Assembly: GCF_019654915.1 (NCBI RefSeq)
Contig: NZ_BPET01000020.1
Location: 1-64,000 of the forward strand
Length of the DNA: 64,000 bases
Origin: Shewanella sp. MBTL60-007
Lineage (GTDB): Bacteria; Pseudomonadota; Gammaproteobacteria; Enterobacterales; Shewanellaceae
Direction: 5' to 3'
Position numbers and translations under genes: made by a program. Of this stretch, positions 47,848 through 57,090 are shown piece after piece; the first letter of the stretch is position 1; each line of letters opens with the position of its first letter. The notes under the pieces are model-generated. The model saw only the letters and a list, made by a program, of their open reading frames with translations. It did not search any database and had not been told where the DNA came from.

Positions 47848-49569
47848 ATGGAGAAGTTATCAGGCGCCAGCATGGTCGTCCGTTCTCTTATTGACGAAGG
47901 TGTTAAACATATTTTTGGTTATCCAGGCGGTTCCGTACTGGATATCTATGATGCCCTGCACGAAAAATCTAATATCGAGCATATTTTAGTCCGTCACGAG
48001 CAAGCCGCCGTTCATATGGCCGATGGTTATGCCCGCGCCACCGGCGAAGTTGGCGTTGTCTTAGTGACCTCAGGTCCCGGTGCTACCAATACAATAACCG
48101 GTATTGCAACGGCCTATATGGATTCAATCCCTATGGTGGTGATCTCTGGACAGGTTCCAAGCCACCTAATCGGTAATGATGCGTTTCAAGAATGTGACAT
48201 GATCGGTATTTCACGCCCTGTCGTTAAGCACAGCTTCTTAGTGACCGATCCCCGTGACATTCCAGCCATTATCAAAAAAGCCTTCTATATCGCCTCTAGC
48301 GGACGTCCTGGCCCTGTCGTTGTCGACGTGCCTAAAGACTGCATGAACCCACAAGTTCTGCACGATTACCAGTATCCTGAAGATATCAGTATGCGTTCAT
48401 ACAACCCAACGACATCTGGCCATAAAGGGCAGATCCGTCGTGGCCTACAAGCACTGTTAAACGCTAAGAAACCAGTACTCTATGTTGGTGGCGGCGCGGT
48501 GATATCTGGGTGTGATGCGCAAATACTAGCGCTGTCTGAAAAGCTTGGGATCCCCGTTGTCAGCACCTTAATGGGCTTAGGTGCATTTCCTGGCACCCAC
48601 AAGAACAGTGTTGGCATGTTAGGCATGCACGGCTGCTACGAAGCCAACATGACGATGCACAACAGTGACCTTATTTTCGGTATTGGTGTGAGATTTGATG
48701 ATCGAACCACCAATAATGTCGAGAAGTACTGCCCTAACGCCAAAATTTTACACATAGATATCGATCCTTCCTCTATCTCAAAGACCATAAGAGTCGATAT
48801 CCCTATCGTTGGCTCTGCTGAAAAAATCCTCGACGATATGCTTAAGCAGATTGAAGCAAACGATTATGGCATCATAGATCCTGCAGCCAATGATGAGTGG
48901 TGGAGCGATATTGCTAAATGGCGTGCAGTTGATAGCCTCAAATACTCCACCAACGACAAAAAAATTAAGCCCCAGCAGGTTATAGAAGCCCTTCATAAGC
49001 TAACCAATGGTGATGCCTATGTGGCATCCGATGTGGGTCAGCATCAGATGTTTGCTGCGCTCTACTATCCATTTAATAAACCTCGTCGCTGGATCAACTC
49101 TGGCGGCCTAGGCACCATGGGCTTTGGGTTACCAGCCGCCTTAGGTGTAAAGTTGGCGATGCCTGAAGAAACCGTTATCTGCGTGACGGGTGATGGCTCG
49201 ATTCAGATGAATATTCAGGAACTTTCTACTGCACTGCAATACGATATACCTGTAATTATTATTAACTTGAACAATCACTTCTTGGGTATGGTGAAGCAGT
49301 GGCAAGACATGATCTATGCTGGTCGACACTCACAGTCCTATATGGACTCGGTACCAGATTTCGCTAAAATTTCTGAAGCTTATGGCCATATAGGTATGAC
49401 TATTAGTAACCCAGCTGAACTTGAAGCGGGTCTTGAGAAAGCGCTTAGTATCAAAGACAGACTGGTATTTATGGATATCCATGTCGATGAAACAGAGCAC
49501 GTCCACCCAATGCAGATCCGTGGCGGGGCAATGAATGAAATGTGGCTAAGCAAAACGGAGAAAAGCTAA
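47848..49569 (+). CDS. ilvI: acetolactate synthase III, large subunit
   Basis: 573 residues (E. coli 574). Thiamine-diphosphate enzyme making acetolactate and acetohydroxybutyrate for valine, leucine and isoleucine. The catalytic Glu is in [16 protein letters not shown] (about residue 51), the ThDP motif is GDGSIQMN...NLNN near 450, and an FAD-binding middle domain is present. AAGAGG precedes the ATG. Its stop overlaps the start of ilvH (TAATG), giving coupled synthesis of the two subunits. Confidence 0.97.
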   Translation: MEKLSGASMVVRSLIDEGVKHIFGYPGGSVLDIYDALHEKSNIEHILVRHEQAAVHMADGYARATGEVGVVLVTSGPGATNTITGIATAYMDSIPMVVISGQVPSHLIGNDAFQECDMIGISRPVVKHSFLVTDPRDIPAIIKKAFYIASSGRPGPVVVDVPKDCMNPQVLHDYQYPEDISMRSYNPTTSGHKGQIRRGLQALLNAKKPVLYVGGGAVISGCDAQILALSEKLGIPVVSTLMGLGAFPGTHKNSVGMLGMHGCYEANMTMHNSDLIFGIGVRFDDRTTNNVEKYCPNAKILHIDIDPSSISKTIRVDIPIVGSAEKILDDMLKQIEANDYGIIDPAANDEWWSDIAKWRAVDSLKYSTNDKKIKPQQVIEALHKLTNGDAYVASDVGQHQMFAALYYPFNKPRRWINSGGLGTMGFGLPAALGVKLAMPEETVICVTGDGSIQMNIQELSTALQYDIPVIIINLNNHFLGMVKQWQDMIYAGRHSQSYMDSVPDFAKISEAYGHIGMTISNPAELEAGLEKALSIKDRLVFMDIHVDETEHVHPMQIRGGAMNEMWLSKTEKS

Positions 49570-50063
49570 TGCGTCGTATTATATGTGTATTACTTGAAAA
49601 CCAGCCCGGCGCCCTTTCACGAGTTGTTGGATTGTTCTCTCAGCGTGGTTATAACATCGAAACCTTAACCGTTGCGCCAACCGAAGATAGTACCCTGTCG
49701 CGCCTTACGGTTACCGTTAATGCCGATGAATATATTTTGGAACAGATTGAGAAACAATTACATAAGCTTATCGATGTCCTTAAGGTCTCAAATATCACCG
49801 AGTCCGCTCATGTCGAACGAGAACTTGCCCTCATTAAAGTTAAAGCACACGGAGATAACCGCGAAGAGGTGAAGCGTTTAGCGGATATTTTCCGTGGCCA
49901 AATCGTCGATGTCACCCAAAGTCTTTATACCATGCAGCTAATCGGTACCAGCGAAAAACTCGATGCCTGTATCGCAGCACTCGCAGATTTTACAAAGGTG
50001 GTCGAGATCTCTCGCTCTGGTGTTGTTGGCTTAGCCCGCGGCGAAAAGGCGATGAAAGCCTAG
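49569..50063 (+). CDS. ilvH: acetolactate synthase III, small regulatory subunit
   Basis: 164 residues (E. coli 163). An N-terminal ACT domain (RRIICVLLENQPGALSRV, SQRGYNIETLTVAPTED) binds valine for feedback inhibition; the C-terminal domain contacts IlvI. The ATG at 49569 overlaps the ilvI stop codon by one base; an upstream frame into ilvI is rejected because the family begins with MRR(I)I. Confidence 0.97.
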   Translation: MRRIICVLLENQPGALSRVVGLFSQRGYNIETLTVAPTEDSTLSRLTVTVNADEYILEQIEKQLHKLIDVLKVSNITESAHVERELALIKVKAHGDNREEVKRLADIFRGQIVDVTQSLYTMQLIGTSEKLDACIAALADFTKVVEISRSGVVGLARGEKAMKA

Positions 50064-50083
50064 CCTTCTAATAGAGACATAGC

Positions 50084-50110
50084 AAAAGGGAGCCAAATGG
50101 CTCCCTTTTT
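50084..50110. terminator. terminator of ilvIH
   Basis: AAAAGGGAGCC-AAAT-GGCTCCCTTTT, an 11-bp stem with T's on the right and A's on the left; it can serve ilvH and the convergent ibpA. Confidence 0.92.
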
Positions 50111-50150
50111 AAATTCATGTATTAGTAATAACCTAGGGGCTTAGCAGCCA

Positions 50151-50591
50151 TTACTCGCTATCGAGTAATTTTGAGCTACCAATCTCAATTTTACGCGGTT
50201 TCATCGCCTCAGGGATTTCACGCTTAAGATCGATATTCAGTAAACCATTCTCTAAGTTAGCACCAATCACAGTAACGTAATCGGCAAGCTGGAATGTACG
50301 CTCAAATCCGCGCTCAGCGATACCTTGATACAGATATTTTCGCTCATCGGTTGCCTCGGCTTTCGTGCCCTTGACTAACAGCTTGTCACCTTCGCTTGTG
50401 ATCTCAAGTTCCTGCATCGAAAAACCTGCCACAGCCATAGTGATACGGTAGCGGTGTTCATTAATCAGTTCGATGTTATAAGGAGGGTAACCAGAATTGC
50501 CTTTATTCGATGCGGCATGCTCGGCAAGCTGTGCTAAACGGTCGAATCCAATAGCGCTACGGTATAGTGGTGTTAGATCATAATTTCTCAT
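50151..50591 (-). CDS. ibpA: small heat shock protein IbpA (Hsp20)
   Basis: 146 residues. Alpha-crystallin domain with [38 protein letters not shown] and [22 protein letters not shown], close to E. coli IbpA (MRN(F/Y)DL(S/T)[12 protein letters not shown] start). It holds unfolded proteins for refolding by DnaK/ClpB. Only one Ibp gene is present here; no IbpB follows. Expression is probably heat-controlled through the ROSE-type hairpin covering its ribosome binding site. Confidence 0.95.
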   Translation of the reverse strand: MRNYDLTPLYRSAIGFDRLAQLAEHAASNKGNSGYPPYNIELINEHRYRITMAVAGFSMQELEITSEGDKLLVKGTKAEATDERKYLYQGIAERGFERTFQLADYVTVIGANLENGLLNIDLKREIPEAMKPRKIEIGSSKLLDSE

Positions 50592-50595
50592 GGGT

Positions 50596-50674
50596 ATATC
50601 CTTGTCTTAAGCAATATTTTTAAAAGTTAGGTGGCCGACAACTGTCGCACCACAACGAAGCGGTTATTCGCTTC
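50596..50674 (-). promoter_or_regulatory. ROSE-type RNA thermometer of ibpA
   Basis: In the 5' leader, the last hairpin (50596-50617) pairs AUAUUGCUU with AAGGAUAU: UUGCU sits opposite the Shine-Dalgarno AGGA with a bulged G, the signature of ROSE elements. Two more hairpins lie upstream, GGTG...CACC with inner CGAC/GTCG (50630-50652) and GAAGCG-AATAAC-CGCTTC (50657-50674). At low temperature the site is masked; heat opens it. Confidence 0.75.
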
Positions 50675-50976
50675 TAACTTATCCTTTGCCCCTAAGGCAC
50701 AAAGTCTAAGTCAATTATTTAGGCCCTCATCGAGCGACCCTACAACATATATGTGGACGTAAAAAACGTTTTCAAGAGAATTTATAAAAAATTTATTTTC
50801 TCTTTTTATAAAAACCAAATAACAGATAGGAAAGCTTAACTTTAACACTGAGTCTAACTTGGACACGTTTAAATGAATCTTTAAGCCATTAAACACAACC
50901 TACTCCGTCATTTTCATTCGTTTTGTCGTTGGCCCAATTGATGATGCCCTATACTGAAGTCGGTTGTTTAGGGCTG

Positions 50977-51016
50977 AAAAAAATCCAGTACCTGCCAAGG
51001 CAAGTACTGGATTTTT
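50977..51016. terminator. terminator of the 5'-nucleotidase gene
   Basis: AATCCAGTAC pairs with GTACTGGATT, extended by CTGCC/GGCAAG with one G-U, with runs of A and T on the outside. It is usable in both directions. Confidence 0.85.
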
Positions 51017-51033
51017 AAACGGATCAAGTTAGT

Positions 51034-51089
51034 AAGCTTTAGCTCCTACCTTAAACAAATACTACTGTTTAACCTAGGTGCTAAAGCTT
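51034..51089. repeat. compound 56-base inverted repeat
   Basis: AAGCTTTAGC and GCTAAAGCTT (10 bp), then CCTA/TAGG (4 bp), then TTAAAC/GTTTAA (6 bp) nest around an open loop. They are separated by symmetrical internal mismatches (T-T and CC-CC). It follows the nucleotidase stop by 22 bases and precedes the terminator, so it will be in the mRNA 3' end. Confidence 0.75.
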
Positions 51090-51110
51090 GGCCATCAAGC
51101 AATATACTGC

Positions 51111-52883
51111 TTATTTGGCACAGCTCTTAACTTCTGAACCACCACGGAAGAACTTAGGATGTCCACCGTTAGCAGGCGCGTATTCAGCAACCTTGATATT
51201 TGGATTTTTCTCAAAGTATTCACGAAGTACCGATGCATCACTACGTTGCGTATCAATGTAGTTCGCATGAGCGGTAACAACTGGATAATCATCGCCACCT
51301 TTAGCGCTGAAGTTAATCAGTGAGAAGGTGTAATTATCTGCAAGGTTGAACTCACGGTCACCTAGAGAAGCGATCTGTACAATATCTGCAGAAGTTGCGT
51401 CTGGGTTGATCTCTAACGCATCACAAGACACATTCATTTCCATTGGGTAAAGCTGTGGCATACCGCCACCGGTCTTAAGCGCTACGTTTGCTAGGTAATC
51501 TTGAACTTCAGCACCTGTCATGGTCACAAATGCAACATCATTGGCAAATGGCTGTACCGTGAGTACATCGCGGTATGAAATCGTGCCTTCCGCAATCGAA
51601 TCACGGATACCACCTGAGTTCATCACACCAAAATCAACCGTTGGTTCAAAATTAGCAGTAACCCAATCTGCATAGGCGCGTGTTAGCAACTGGCCTAAGT
51701 TTGTTTGCTCAGCACGAACAACACCACGATCACCTTCTAGCTTACCGTCAGTGCTTGAAATCGTCACATCGAGTAATTCCTGCCCAAGATCTTGGTAGTG
51801 CTGCAATGCATCGAGTACAAGCTGGTCTTGTTCAATTTCTTCTGTAATGAAAACAAGCTCTTCGTTTTCATTCTCTTCTTTCAAGTTAATTGGGATCAGC
51901 TTATAACTTGAAAGTGATAGTTGTCCGTCAATGTATTCGAAGTCAGCACGGCCTACATACTTACCCCACTCATGAGCTTGCATGATGAAAGTACCATTCT
52001 TTTCATCAGGCTTACATTCATCACCTGGTTTAAAGTCAGCGTAACCATCACCTTCCATACAAACTGGGTTTTGTGAGTGACCACCGATAATCGCTTGTAA
52101 CTTACCTTTTGCGACTGATTCAGCTAACTTAACGTCGCCTGGTGCTTCTGTACCATGCTCGCCATTAGCGTAGTGACCCATATGAGTAAGAGCGAACACC
52201 ATATCAACTGTTTCATTAGTTTCGATTTCAGTTAATACTTTTTGAATTTCTTCTTGAGGATCGGTGAAATGTAGGCTTGCTACGTTATCTGGGCTAACAA
52301 CTTTTGGCGTATCTACAGTGGTAAAGCCGATAATAGCAACCTTAAGGCCATTAATTTCAAATACGCGGTAAGGTTCAAAGTAGCGCTCTTGAGTTGGATC
52401 GCCATTTAAGTCTTTTTTGTAGATGTTTGCCGCTAACATTGGGAATTGAGCAATATTAGCTTGCATGTCTAATACTGTTAACGGGTTATCAAACTCGTGG
52501 TTACCAACAGCCATGGCATCATAACCCAGCATACTCATACCGATAAAGTCCGGTACAGCATCTTGCATATCCGACTCTGGTACACCTGTATTAATATCAC
52601 CACCAGATAGCAGGATAGTGTCACCACCAGCACGTTCTACTTCGTCACGAATACTGTCGATAGCAGTCTTACGTGCTGCCATCCCATATTCACCGTCTTT
52701 ATTAGCCCAGAAGCGGCCATGGTTATCATTGGTGTGAATGACGGTGAAAATTGTACAAGCATCGCCCGCATCGGCACAGGCTTTAGATACGTAACTATGG
52801 TTATCGTCATTGTCACTACCACAGGCTGTTAATGCAGACACAACAGCCGTTGCAACTAGTCCTTTTAGCAAAATCTTATTCAT
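51111..52883 (-). CDS. 5'-nucleotidase/UshA-family metallophosphatase, lipoprotein
   Basis: 590 residues. Lipoprotein signal with LTAC (Cys at about residue 21) and a following Gly-Ser-Asp, so it is anchored on the periplasmic side of a membrane. The metal motifs are TNDNHGRF, GGDINTG, GNHEFD, THMGHY and GGHSQNP; the C-terminal domain contains the GDYGVMNSGGIRDS-type substrate pocket (here FGVMNSGGIRDS). It should dephosphorylate periplasmic nucleotides or UDP-sugars for salvage. ATG at 52883 is preceded by AGGGG; a TTG three codons upstream overlaps that site. A disulfide-type pair of cysteines near each end is present. Confidence 0.92.
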   Translation of the reverse strand: MNKILLKGLVATAVVSALTACGSDNDDNHSYVSKACADAGDACTIFTVIHTNDNHGRFWANKDGEYGMAARKTAIDSIRDEVERAGGDTILLSGGDINTGVPESDMQDAVPDFIGMSMLGYDAMAVGNHEFDNPLTVLDMQANIAQFPMLAANIYKKDLNGDPTQERYFEPYRVFEINGLKVAIIGFTTVDTPKVVSPDNVASLHFTDPQEEIQKVLTEIETNETVDMVFALTHMGHYANGEHGTEAPGDVKLAESVAKGKLQAIIGGHSQNPVCMEGDGYADFKPGDECKPDEKNGTFIMQAHEWGKYVGRADFEYIDGQLSLSSYKLIPINLKEENENEELVFITEEIEQDQLVLDALQHYQDLGQELLDVTISSTDGKLEGDRGVVRAEQTNLGQLLTRAYADWVTANFEPTVDFGVMNSGGIRDSIAEGTISYRDVLTVQPFANDVAFVTMTGAEVQDYLANVALKTGGGMPQLYPMEMNVSCDALEINPDATSADIVQIASLGDREFNLADNYTFSLINFSAKGGDDYPVVTAHANYIDTQRSDASVLREYFEKNPNIKVAEYAPANGGHPKFFRGGSEVKSCAK

Positions 52884-53257
52884 TACAATCAACCCCTTGA
52901 TTATTTTTTTATATTTTGTCGCTTAAAATTTATCACCTACAAAATGCGATGATTTTTTACCGCGCCTCATCTTAGCAAAGCTTAGGCACAAATTGTGTCA
53001 CATTTATTACACATCGTGATCTAAACGACTCTTTTATATACAAATTCTGCAATTGACAGTTCTCCATATAAAACAGGGGGTAGTTTATAAATTAACTGAA
53101 AAAGCATTAATCCAAATATAGGAAGGGGAATAAAAAATAAATCACTAAAATACACTGAGTTAGAAGAAGTTAGAAATAACGCGCATTATCCTAAAGACAG
53201 AACAGGCAGCGACCAAAGTCGCTCCCCGGAACTGCACAAAAAACAGGCTAACAGATT
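52884..53257. other. gap between nucleotidase and esterase genes
   Basis: 374 AT-rich bases. A hairpin AGCGAC-CAAA-GTCGCT at 53208-53223 lies downstream of the esterase stop on the minus strand but has no T-run. A TGTG...CACA stretch near 52990-53012 resembles a CRP site but the spacing is wrong. No gene is seen. Confidence 0.4.
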
Positions 53258-53938
53258 TTATTTACCGCATGCCAACACAGATTGTAACCAAAACGAAATA
53301 TCTTGAAGTTGCTCAGGCAGAACATTGTGACCCATATTGTATGTTTTCCATTGGGTATTAAACCCTGCGCGTTGCAGCAATTCAAAGGCCATCAGACCTG
53401 CATCCACTGGAACCACATCATCTTCAACACCGTGGTGTTGTAAGATTGAGGTGTCACGATTCAAATCTGTAAGCCCTTTAGGCAAGGAATCACCACTTGG
53501 CAGATAACAGGACAACGCCATGATCCCCGCCAGTTTGTAAGGCAACCTAAGCCCGGTATATAGGCTCATCACCCCACCTTGACTAAAACCTGCTAATACA
53601 ATGTTTTCCGACGGGATCCCAAGCGCTATTTGTTCTTCAATCAAAGCAATGATCTGTTGCTCACTCTGCTCAACACCTTGCTTATCTGCTCGTTCATGCA
53701 GATCCATGCTCTTGATATCGTACCAAGCCCGCATGATATATCCGCCATTAATGGTCACCGCTTGCTCTGGTGCATGGGGAAAGATAAAGCGGATGCTATG
53801 AGCATTACCTAAACCTAATGCTGGCACCACAGGAGCGAAACCTGCACCTGAGTCACCTAGGCCATGAAGCCAGATAACGCAGGCCTTAGCGGCGACTGTG
53901 GGTTCAATGGTAATACGTTCTAATTGATTGGCAGACAT
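53258..53938 (-). CDS. phospholipase/carboxylesterase-family hydrolase
   Basis: 226 residues, alpha/beta hydrolase of the acyl-protein-thioesterase type. WLHGLGDSGAGF forms the oxyanion region; the catalytic triad is Ser in AGFSQGGVM (about residue 117), Asp in GVEDDVVPV and His in NMGHNV. Soluble, no signal peptide. Family members hydrolyse short-chain esters or lysophospholipids; the natural substrate here is unknown. AAAGGAA precedes the ATG. Single gene. Confidence 0.9.
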   Translation of the reverse strand: MSANQLERITIEPTVAAKACVIWLHGLGDSGAGFAPVVPALGLGNAHSIRFIFPHAPEQAVTINGGYIMRAWYDIKSMDLHERADKQGVEQSEQQIIALIEEQIALGIPSENIVLAGFSQGGVMSLYTGLRLPYKLAGIMALSCYLPSGDSLPKGLTDLNRDTSILQHHGVEDDVVPVDAGLMAFELLQRAGFNTQWKTYNMGHNVLPEQLQDISFWLQSVLACGK

Positions 53939-54050
53939 ATGGTTCCTTTCTTTTTAGTATGCTCGCAAAAGCAAAGTAATAGCTAAGCGATAATGCGTAT
54001 TGGGTATCGAAGCAGTAAAAGATAATATTAACGAAGGTAACACTCGCTAG

Positions 54051-54269
54051 TTACGCAATACCGAGCTCGTCTTTGATCTCTTGTAGTTGCTCGTTTGAAT
54101 CGAGCTTAATATTCCATCGAACCGCGCCAGCATCGGCCACCAGCATCAATGCGTCTTGATGAAACTTAATGTCATCTACCATGGCATAGAGCTGGCAACC
54201 ATTGTCCAGTCGTACCTGAACTTCAAATGGCGAGAGAATGAGCTTTCCCGCGGAAAATTGAATAATCAT
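54051..54269 (-). CDS. DUF3389-like small protein
   Basis: 72 residues: MIIQFSAGKLILSPFEVQVRL, then ALMLVADAGAVRWNIKLDSNEQLQEI. The pattern (short beta strands, RWxIKLD(N/S)xEQL) fits DUF3389, a small uncharacterised family of Shewanella and Vibrio, but the assignment is from memory. It follows the SlyD-like gene beyond a terminator, so it probably has its own promoter in the 73-base gap. Confidence 0.6.
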   Translation of the reverse strand: MIIQFSAGKLILSPFEVQVRLDNGCQLYAMVDDIKFHQDALMLVADAGAVRWNIKLDSNEQLQEIKDELGIA

Positions 54270-54295
54270 AATGAACTATCTTCTTTAACCATCAC

Positions 54296-54319
54296 AAAAA
54301 AGCCCAACATTGTTGGGCT
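54296..54319 (-). terminator. terminator of the SlyD-like gene
   Basis: On the minus strand GCCCAAC-AAT-GTTGGGC is followed by TTTTTT. Confidence 0.88.
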
Positions 54320-54342
54320 TCAATCAACTGATTGATATCAGT

Positions 54343-54825
54343 TTAATGTTGATGCCCGCCTTTTCCGTGAGCATGGCCATGGGCGATCTCTTCGCTGGTT
54401 GCATCACGTACGTCCATAACTTCCAGATCGAAGGTTAACTCACGGCCCGCAAGCGGGTGATTGATATCAACAGTCGCCATGAACTTACCGACTTTTAATA
54501 TAGTCACTTGGCGCTGACCTTGATCAGTGTTGATCAATGCACGCATGCCTGGCTTCCAGACGCTTGCACCTTGCAAATGCTTTACAGAAACACGCTGTTC
54601 GCAATCTTCGTTACGCTCGCCATAAGTTTCGCTCGCTGGCAGAGTCACAGAAAACTTAGCCCCAACCTCTTTGCCTGTTAGCGCATCTTCGACGCCAGGC
54701 ATCATGTTGTCATGGCCGTGAAGGTAAGCAATCGGGTCTAAACCTTCGTTAGTTTCTAATACTTCACCCTGCTCATCGCGTAGTGTGTAGTTAAACTGCA
54801 CAACTGAATCGTCTTTAATACTCAT
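54343..54825 (-). CDS. FKBP-type peptidyl-prolyl isomerase, SlyD-like
   Basis: 160 residues. FKBP core interrupted by the insert-in-flap domain: VQFNYTLRDEQGEVL, AYLHGHDNMMPGVEDALTG, then PASETYGER and FDLEVMDVRDAT. The tail HGHAHGKGGHQH is a short metal-binding His cluster, as in SlyD, which supplies nickel in hydrogenase maturation and acts as a folding helper. Shorter than E. coli SlyD (196), mainly in the tail, so it may be a SlyD paralogue. ATG at 54825 has AAGGA upstream. Confidence 0.88.
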   Translation of the reverse strand: MSIKDDSVVQFNYTLRDEQGEVLETNEGLDPIAYLHGHDNMMPGVEDALTGKEVGAKFSVTLPASETYGERNEDCEQRVSVKHLQGASVWKPGMRALINTDQGQRQVTILKVGKFMATVDINHPLAGRELTFDLEVMDVRDATSEEIAHGHAHGKGGHQH

Positions 54826-54946
54826 GGTATTCCTTAACACTGTTAGCTCAAATTTAATGGCCGCAGCTTAGCAAAACTGACTAGAAGCCTCTAGTTTTAT
54901 CTGCTGTTATGCCTATACCCTAAAGGGCTTTGGGGCCATTATAGGT

Positions 54947-55810
54947 TCAATGCCTCGCGCCTGGCACGATAGCGATATGTTCAATCTGTTGCAGTACCTC
55001 TGTGTTCGCCAACGCAAGCTGGCAAACGCCAGAGGTGATTTGATGCTTAGTTGAACAGTCAACACTCCACTGGCGCAACAGGTACCCCGCTAAAGCGGCT
55101 CTTGAGGTTAATGTTAGCTGTTTATCTTGCATTTGATAGTCCAGCTCAATCGCTTCGGGGTGGGTCAATGATGGGTGTGGAACAAGTACTAGCTGTACCT
55201 CTTTATGCCACATTAAATCATTCTCGCTGCGCTCATTGTCGTTGATCTCTGCGCAGATAAGCTCAATGGACTTAATACGTGTTGCAACAAAGTCACTAAA
55301 GACCCCATTAACCCTGTCATAGGCCCTTACATGCCAGCGTTGGCCATTATTCACCAACGCATGGGGAACGATTTCGCGGATTTTTTCCCCAGAGGAGACC
55401 GACACATAGGCTACCTTTACCGCCTGTTTATCTTGGATGGCTCGCATCAGTGCAGCAACGACTGAGGTGTGGGGATGAATCAGTTGCACCGCATCTATGC
55501 ATACCCGACTCGGCTGTACGGGATGAGAAAGACCGTCACCGAACCCTTTCGCTAATCCGTGCAGAATTGCTTGGGGCTCATGCTCAAATAGCGGGGTGAA
55601 GTCACTGAGACGATGGTAGCTCTTAGTCTGATGCACTAGGCGCATATTATCTGGCGCTAATGTTTTGTAACTTTGAAGGTCTCGGGTTGCAGCTGCGAGT
55701 CCTGTGGCAAATTTCTTAATCAAGTCTTGACGAGAGACTTGGCCAAAATACTGCAAACTAAAGTCGATAAAAGCTAAACGTTGCCGCTGTGCGTGCGTTA
55801 AATCATCCAT
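54947..55810 (-). CDS. WYL-domain transcriptional regulator
   Basis: 287 residues: an N-terminal winged-helix segment (QRLAFIDFSLQYFGQVSRQDLIKKF...AATRDLQSY) and a central WYL domain with VSVSSGEKIREIVPHALVNNGQRWHVRAYDR broken here into blocks SSGEKIREIVPHAL and RWHVRAYDR. A C-terminal WCX-like extension follows. WYL proteins are ligand-sensing repressors or activators; similar HTH-WYL-WCX proteins control CBASS, BREX and DNA-repair genes. No such partner gene is nearby. ATG at 55810 follows GGGGAAT. The target is unknown. Confidence 0.85.
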   Translation of the reverse strand: MDDLTHAQRQRLAFIDFSLQYFGQVSRQDLIKKFATGLAAATRDLQSYKTLAPDNMRLVHQTKSYHRLSDFTPLFEHEPQAILHGLAKGFGDGLSHPVQPSRVCIDAVQLIHPHTSVVAALMRAIQDKQAVKVAYVSVSSGEKIREIVPHALVNNGQRWHVRAYDRVNGVFSDFVATRIKSIELICAEINDNERSENDLMWHKEVQLVLVPHPSLTHPEAIELDYQMQDKQLTLTSRAALAGYLLRQWSVDCSTKHQITSGVCQLALANTEVLQQIEHIAIVPGARH

Positions 55811-55902
55811 AATATTCCCCAACAAAATTTTATGGATGTTAATCTAAGCGACAATGAATAAGGGTGCAATCGTTTTGATTACACCCCTAGCATTTTACAA
55901 CT

Positions 55903-57090
55903 CTATTTAACTTTCAATGCGTTAAACGTAGCCTCGTCGGGATAGCCATCGGCAACTAATCCTTGGCTCTTTTGGTAGGCTCTCAGCCCTTTCAATGATT
56001 TCGCCCCTAAAATACCATCGGGCTTGCCGACATCATAACCTAGGGCATTTAATTGACTTTGTAACTCTTTCACACGAGCGCGGCTAAGATTTGGCATCTT
56101 AGGCGGCGTGACATTAAGTGCTACACCACCATTGATCCTGTCGGCAAGATGGCCGACTGCAATGGCGTAAAAGGTTGAGCGATTCCAGCGCATGATCACA
56201 TCAAAATTGTCATAGCCTAAAAATGCAGGCCCGGTATGCCCCGATGGTAGATACAGTGCAGCCTGCATATCCGGCGTACTTAATGGAGAGCCATTAGCCT
56301 GAGTGATCCCAAGTTCCGCCCAGCGAGCCAAAGGCTGCGCTTCGGCCTTACCTAGGTGAGCATAAGTGAAATTTGCCGGTAACGTCACTTCTCGTCCCCA
56401 ACGCTCATTGCGCTTCCAGCCGAGATTTTGTAAGAAGTTTGCCGCAGAGGTTAACGCATCTGCAGTACTGTTCCACAGGTCTGCTTTACCATCTCCATCG
56501 CCGTCAATGGCGTATTTTGCATAGGCCGATGGCATAAATTGAGTGTGCCCCATTGCACCAGCCCAAGAGCCGACCATATCGGTTTCGGCAAAGTTATAAC
56601 GCTCTTTAAGCTTTAACGCCTGCATCAACTCAGTAGTGAAATAGCCACTGCGCCTTGGATCGCATGCAAGGGTTGCCAAGGAGTCTAGCACTGACATCTT
56701 GCCCTTGTAGGATCCAAAGTTAGTTTCTAGTCCCCAAAACGCTAGCAGGTACTGAGGCGGAACCCCATACTCCTTTGCCAATTTTTGTAATAGCACTTTA
56801 TGCTCGCGATAGAGCTTACGCCCCTGCTCCACTCGCCAATCGGTAACACGTTTACTGAAGTAATTCTCAAAAGAGCTACTAAATTCCGGTTGCTTTTGAT
56901 CTAGCTCTATCACTCTTGGTACATATTTCACGTTTGCCAAAGTGTGCTCGATAGTTTGCTGAGATAAACCCTCAGATTTTGCCGTCTGTTGTAGACTGGC
57001 GACACAACTAGCCCAATTAGGCTGCTCCACCGCGTAAGCAGTAGAGGTCGAAAGAAGAAGCGCTGTAGCCAGGGGGATTGATTTTAACAA
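55903..57090 (-). CDS. lytic murein transglycosylase (MltB family) with peptidoglycan-binding domain
   Basis: 395 residues. The signal peptide ends TAYA (about residue 20), with no lipobox, so it is likely a soluble periplasmic enzyme. The catalytic Glu is in LAFWGLETNFGSYKG (about residue 125), then GAMGHTQFMPSAY and SAANFL. A C-terminal peptidoglycan-binding domain contains LQSQLNALGYDVGKPDG and LRAYQKSQGL. It cleaves glycan strands with 1,6-anhydro product. Start is a TTG at 57090 with GGGAG seven bases upstream. The twin GTTT-N4-AAAC repeat lies about 45 bases before its start. Confidence 0.9.
   Translation of the reverse strand: MLKSIPLATALLLSTSTAYAVEQPNWASCVASLQQTAKSEGLSQQTIEHTLANVKYVPRVIELDQKQPEFSSSFENYFSKRVTDWRVEQGRKLYREHKVLLQKLAKEYGVPPQYLLAFWGLETNFGSYKGKMSVLDSLATLACDPRRSGYFTTELMQALKLKERYNFAETDMVGSWAGAMGHTQFMPSAYAKYAIDGDGDGKADLWNSTADALTSAANFLQNLGWKRNERWGREVTLPANFTYAHLGKAEAQPLARWAELGITQANGSPLSTPDMQAALYLPSGHTGPAFLGYDNFDVIMRWNRSTFYAIAVGHLADRINGGVALNVTPPKMPNLSRARVKELQSQLNALGYDVGKPDGILGAKSLKGLRAYQKSQGLVADGYPDEATFNALKVK

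Larger units (their letters stand above)
50675..51110. other. gap between ibpA leader and the 5'-nucleotidase gene
   Basis: It contains the ibpA promoter zone, where a weak sigma-32-like pair TTGTAG and CCTAAAT can be read on the minus strand near 50720-50750. It also holds a bidirectional terminator (50977-51016) and a compound hairpin (51034-51089). No gene is seen; a short minus-strand frame at 50711 has no support. Confidence 0.45.

Noticed and set aside
50711-50896. 61-codon minus-strand frame upstream of ibpA
   Set aside because: It lies in AT-rich promoter/leader DNA, has no ribosome binding site and no family.
52980-53012. CRP site upstream of the 5'-nucleotidase gene
   Set aside because: TGTG and CACA elements are present but half-site spacing does not fit TGTGA-N6-TCACA.
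54947-55810. Defence-island regulator (CBASS/BREX type)
   Set aside because: Architecture is similar but no nuclease, cyclase or BREX gene is in the neighbourhood.
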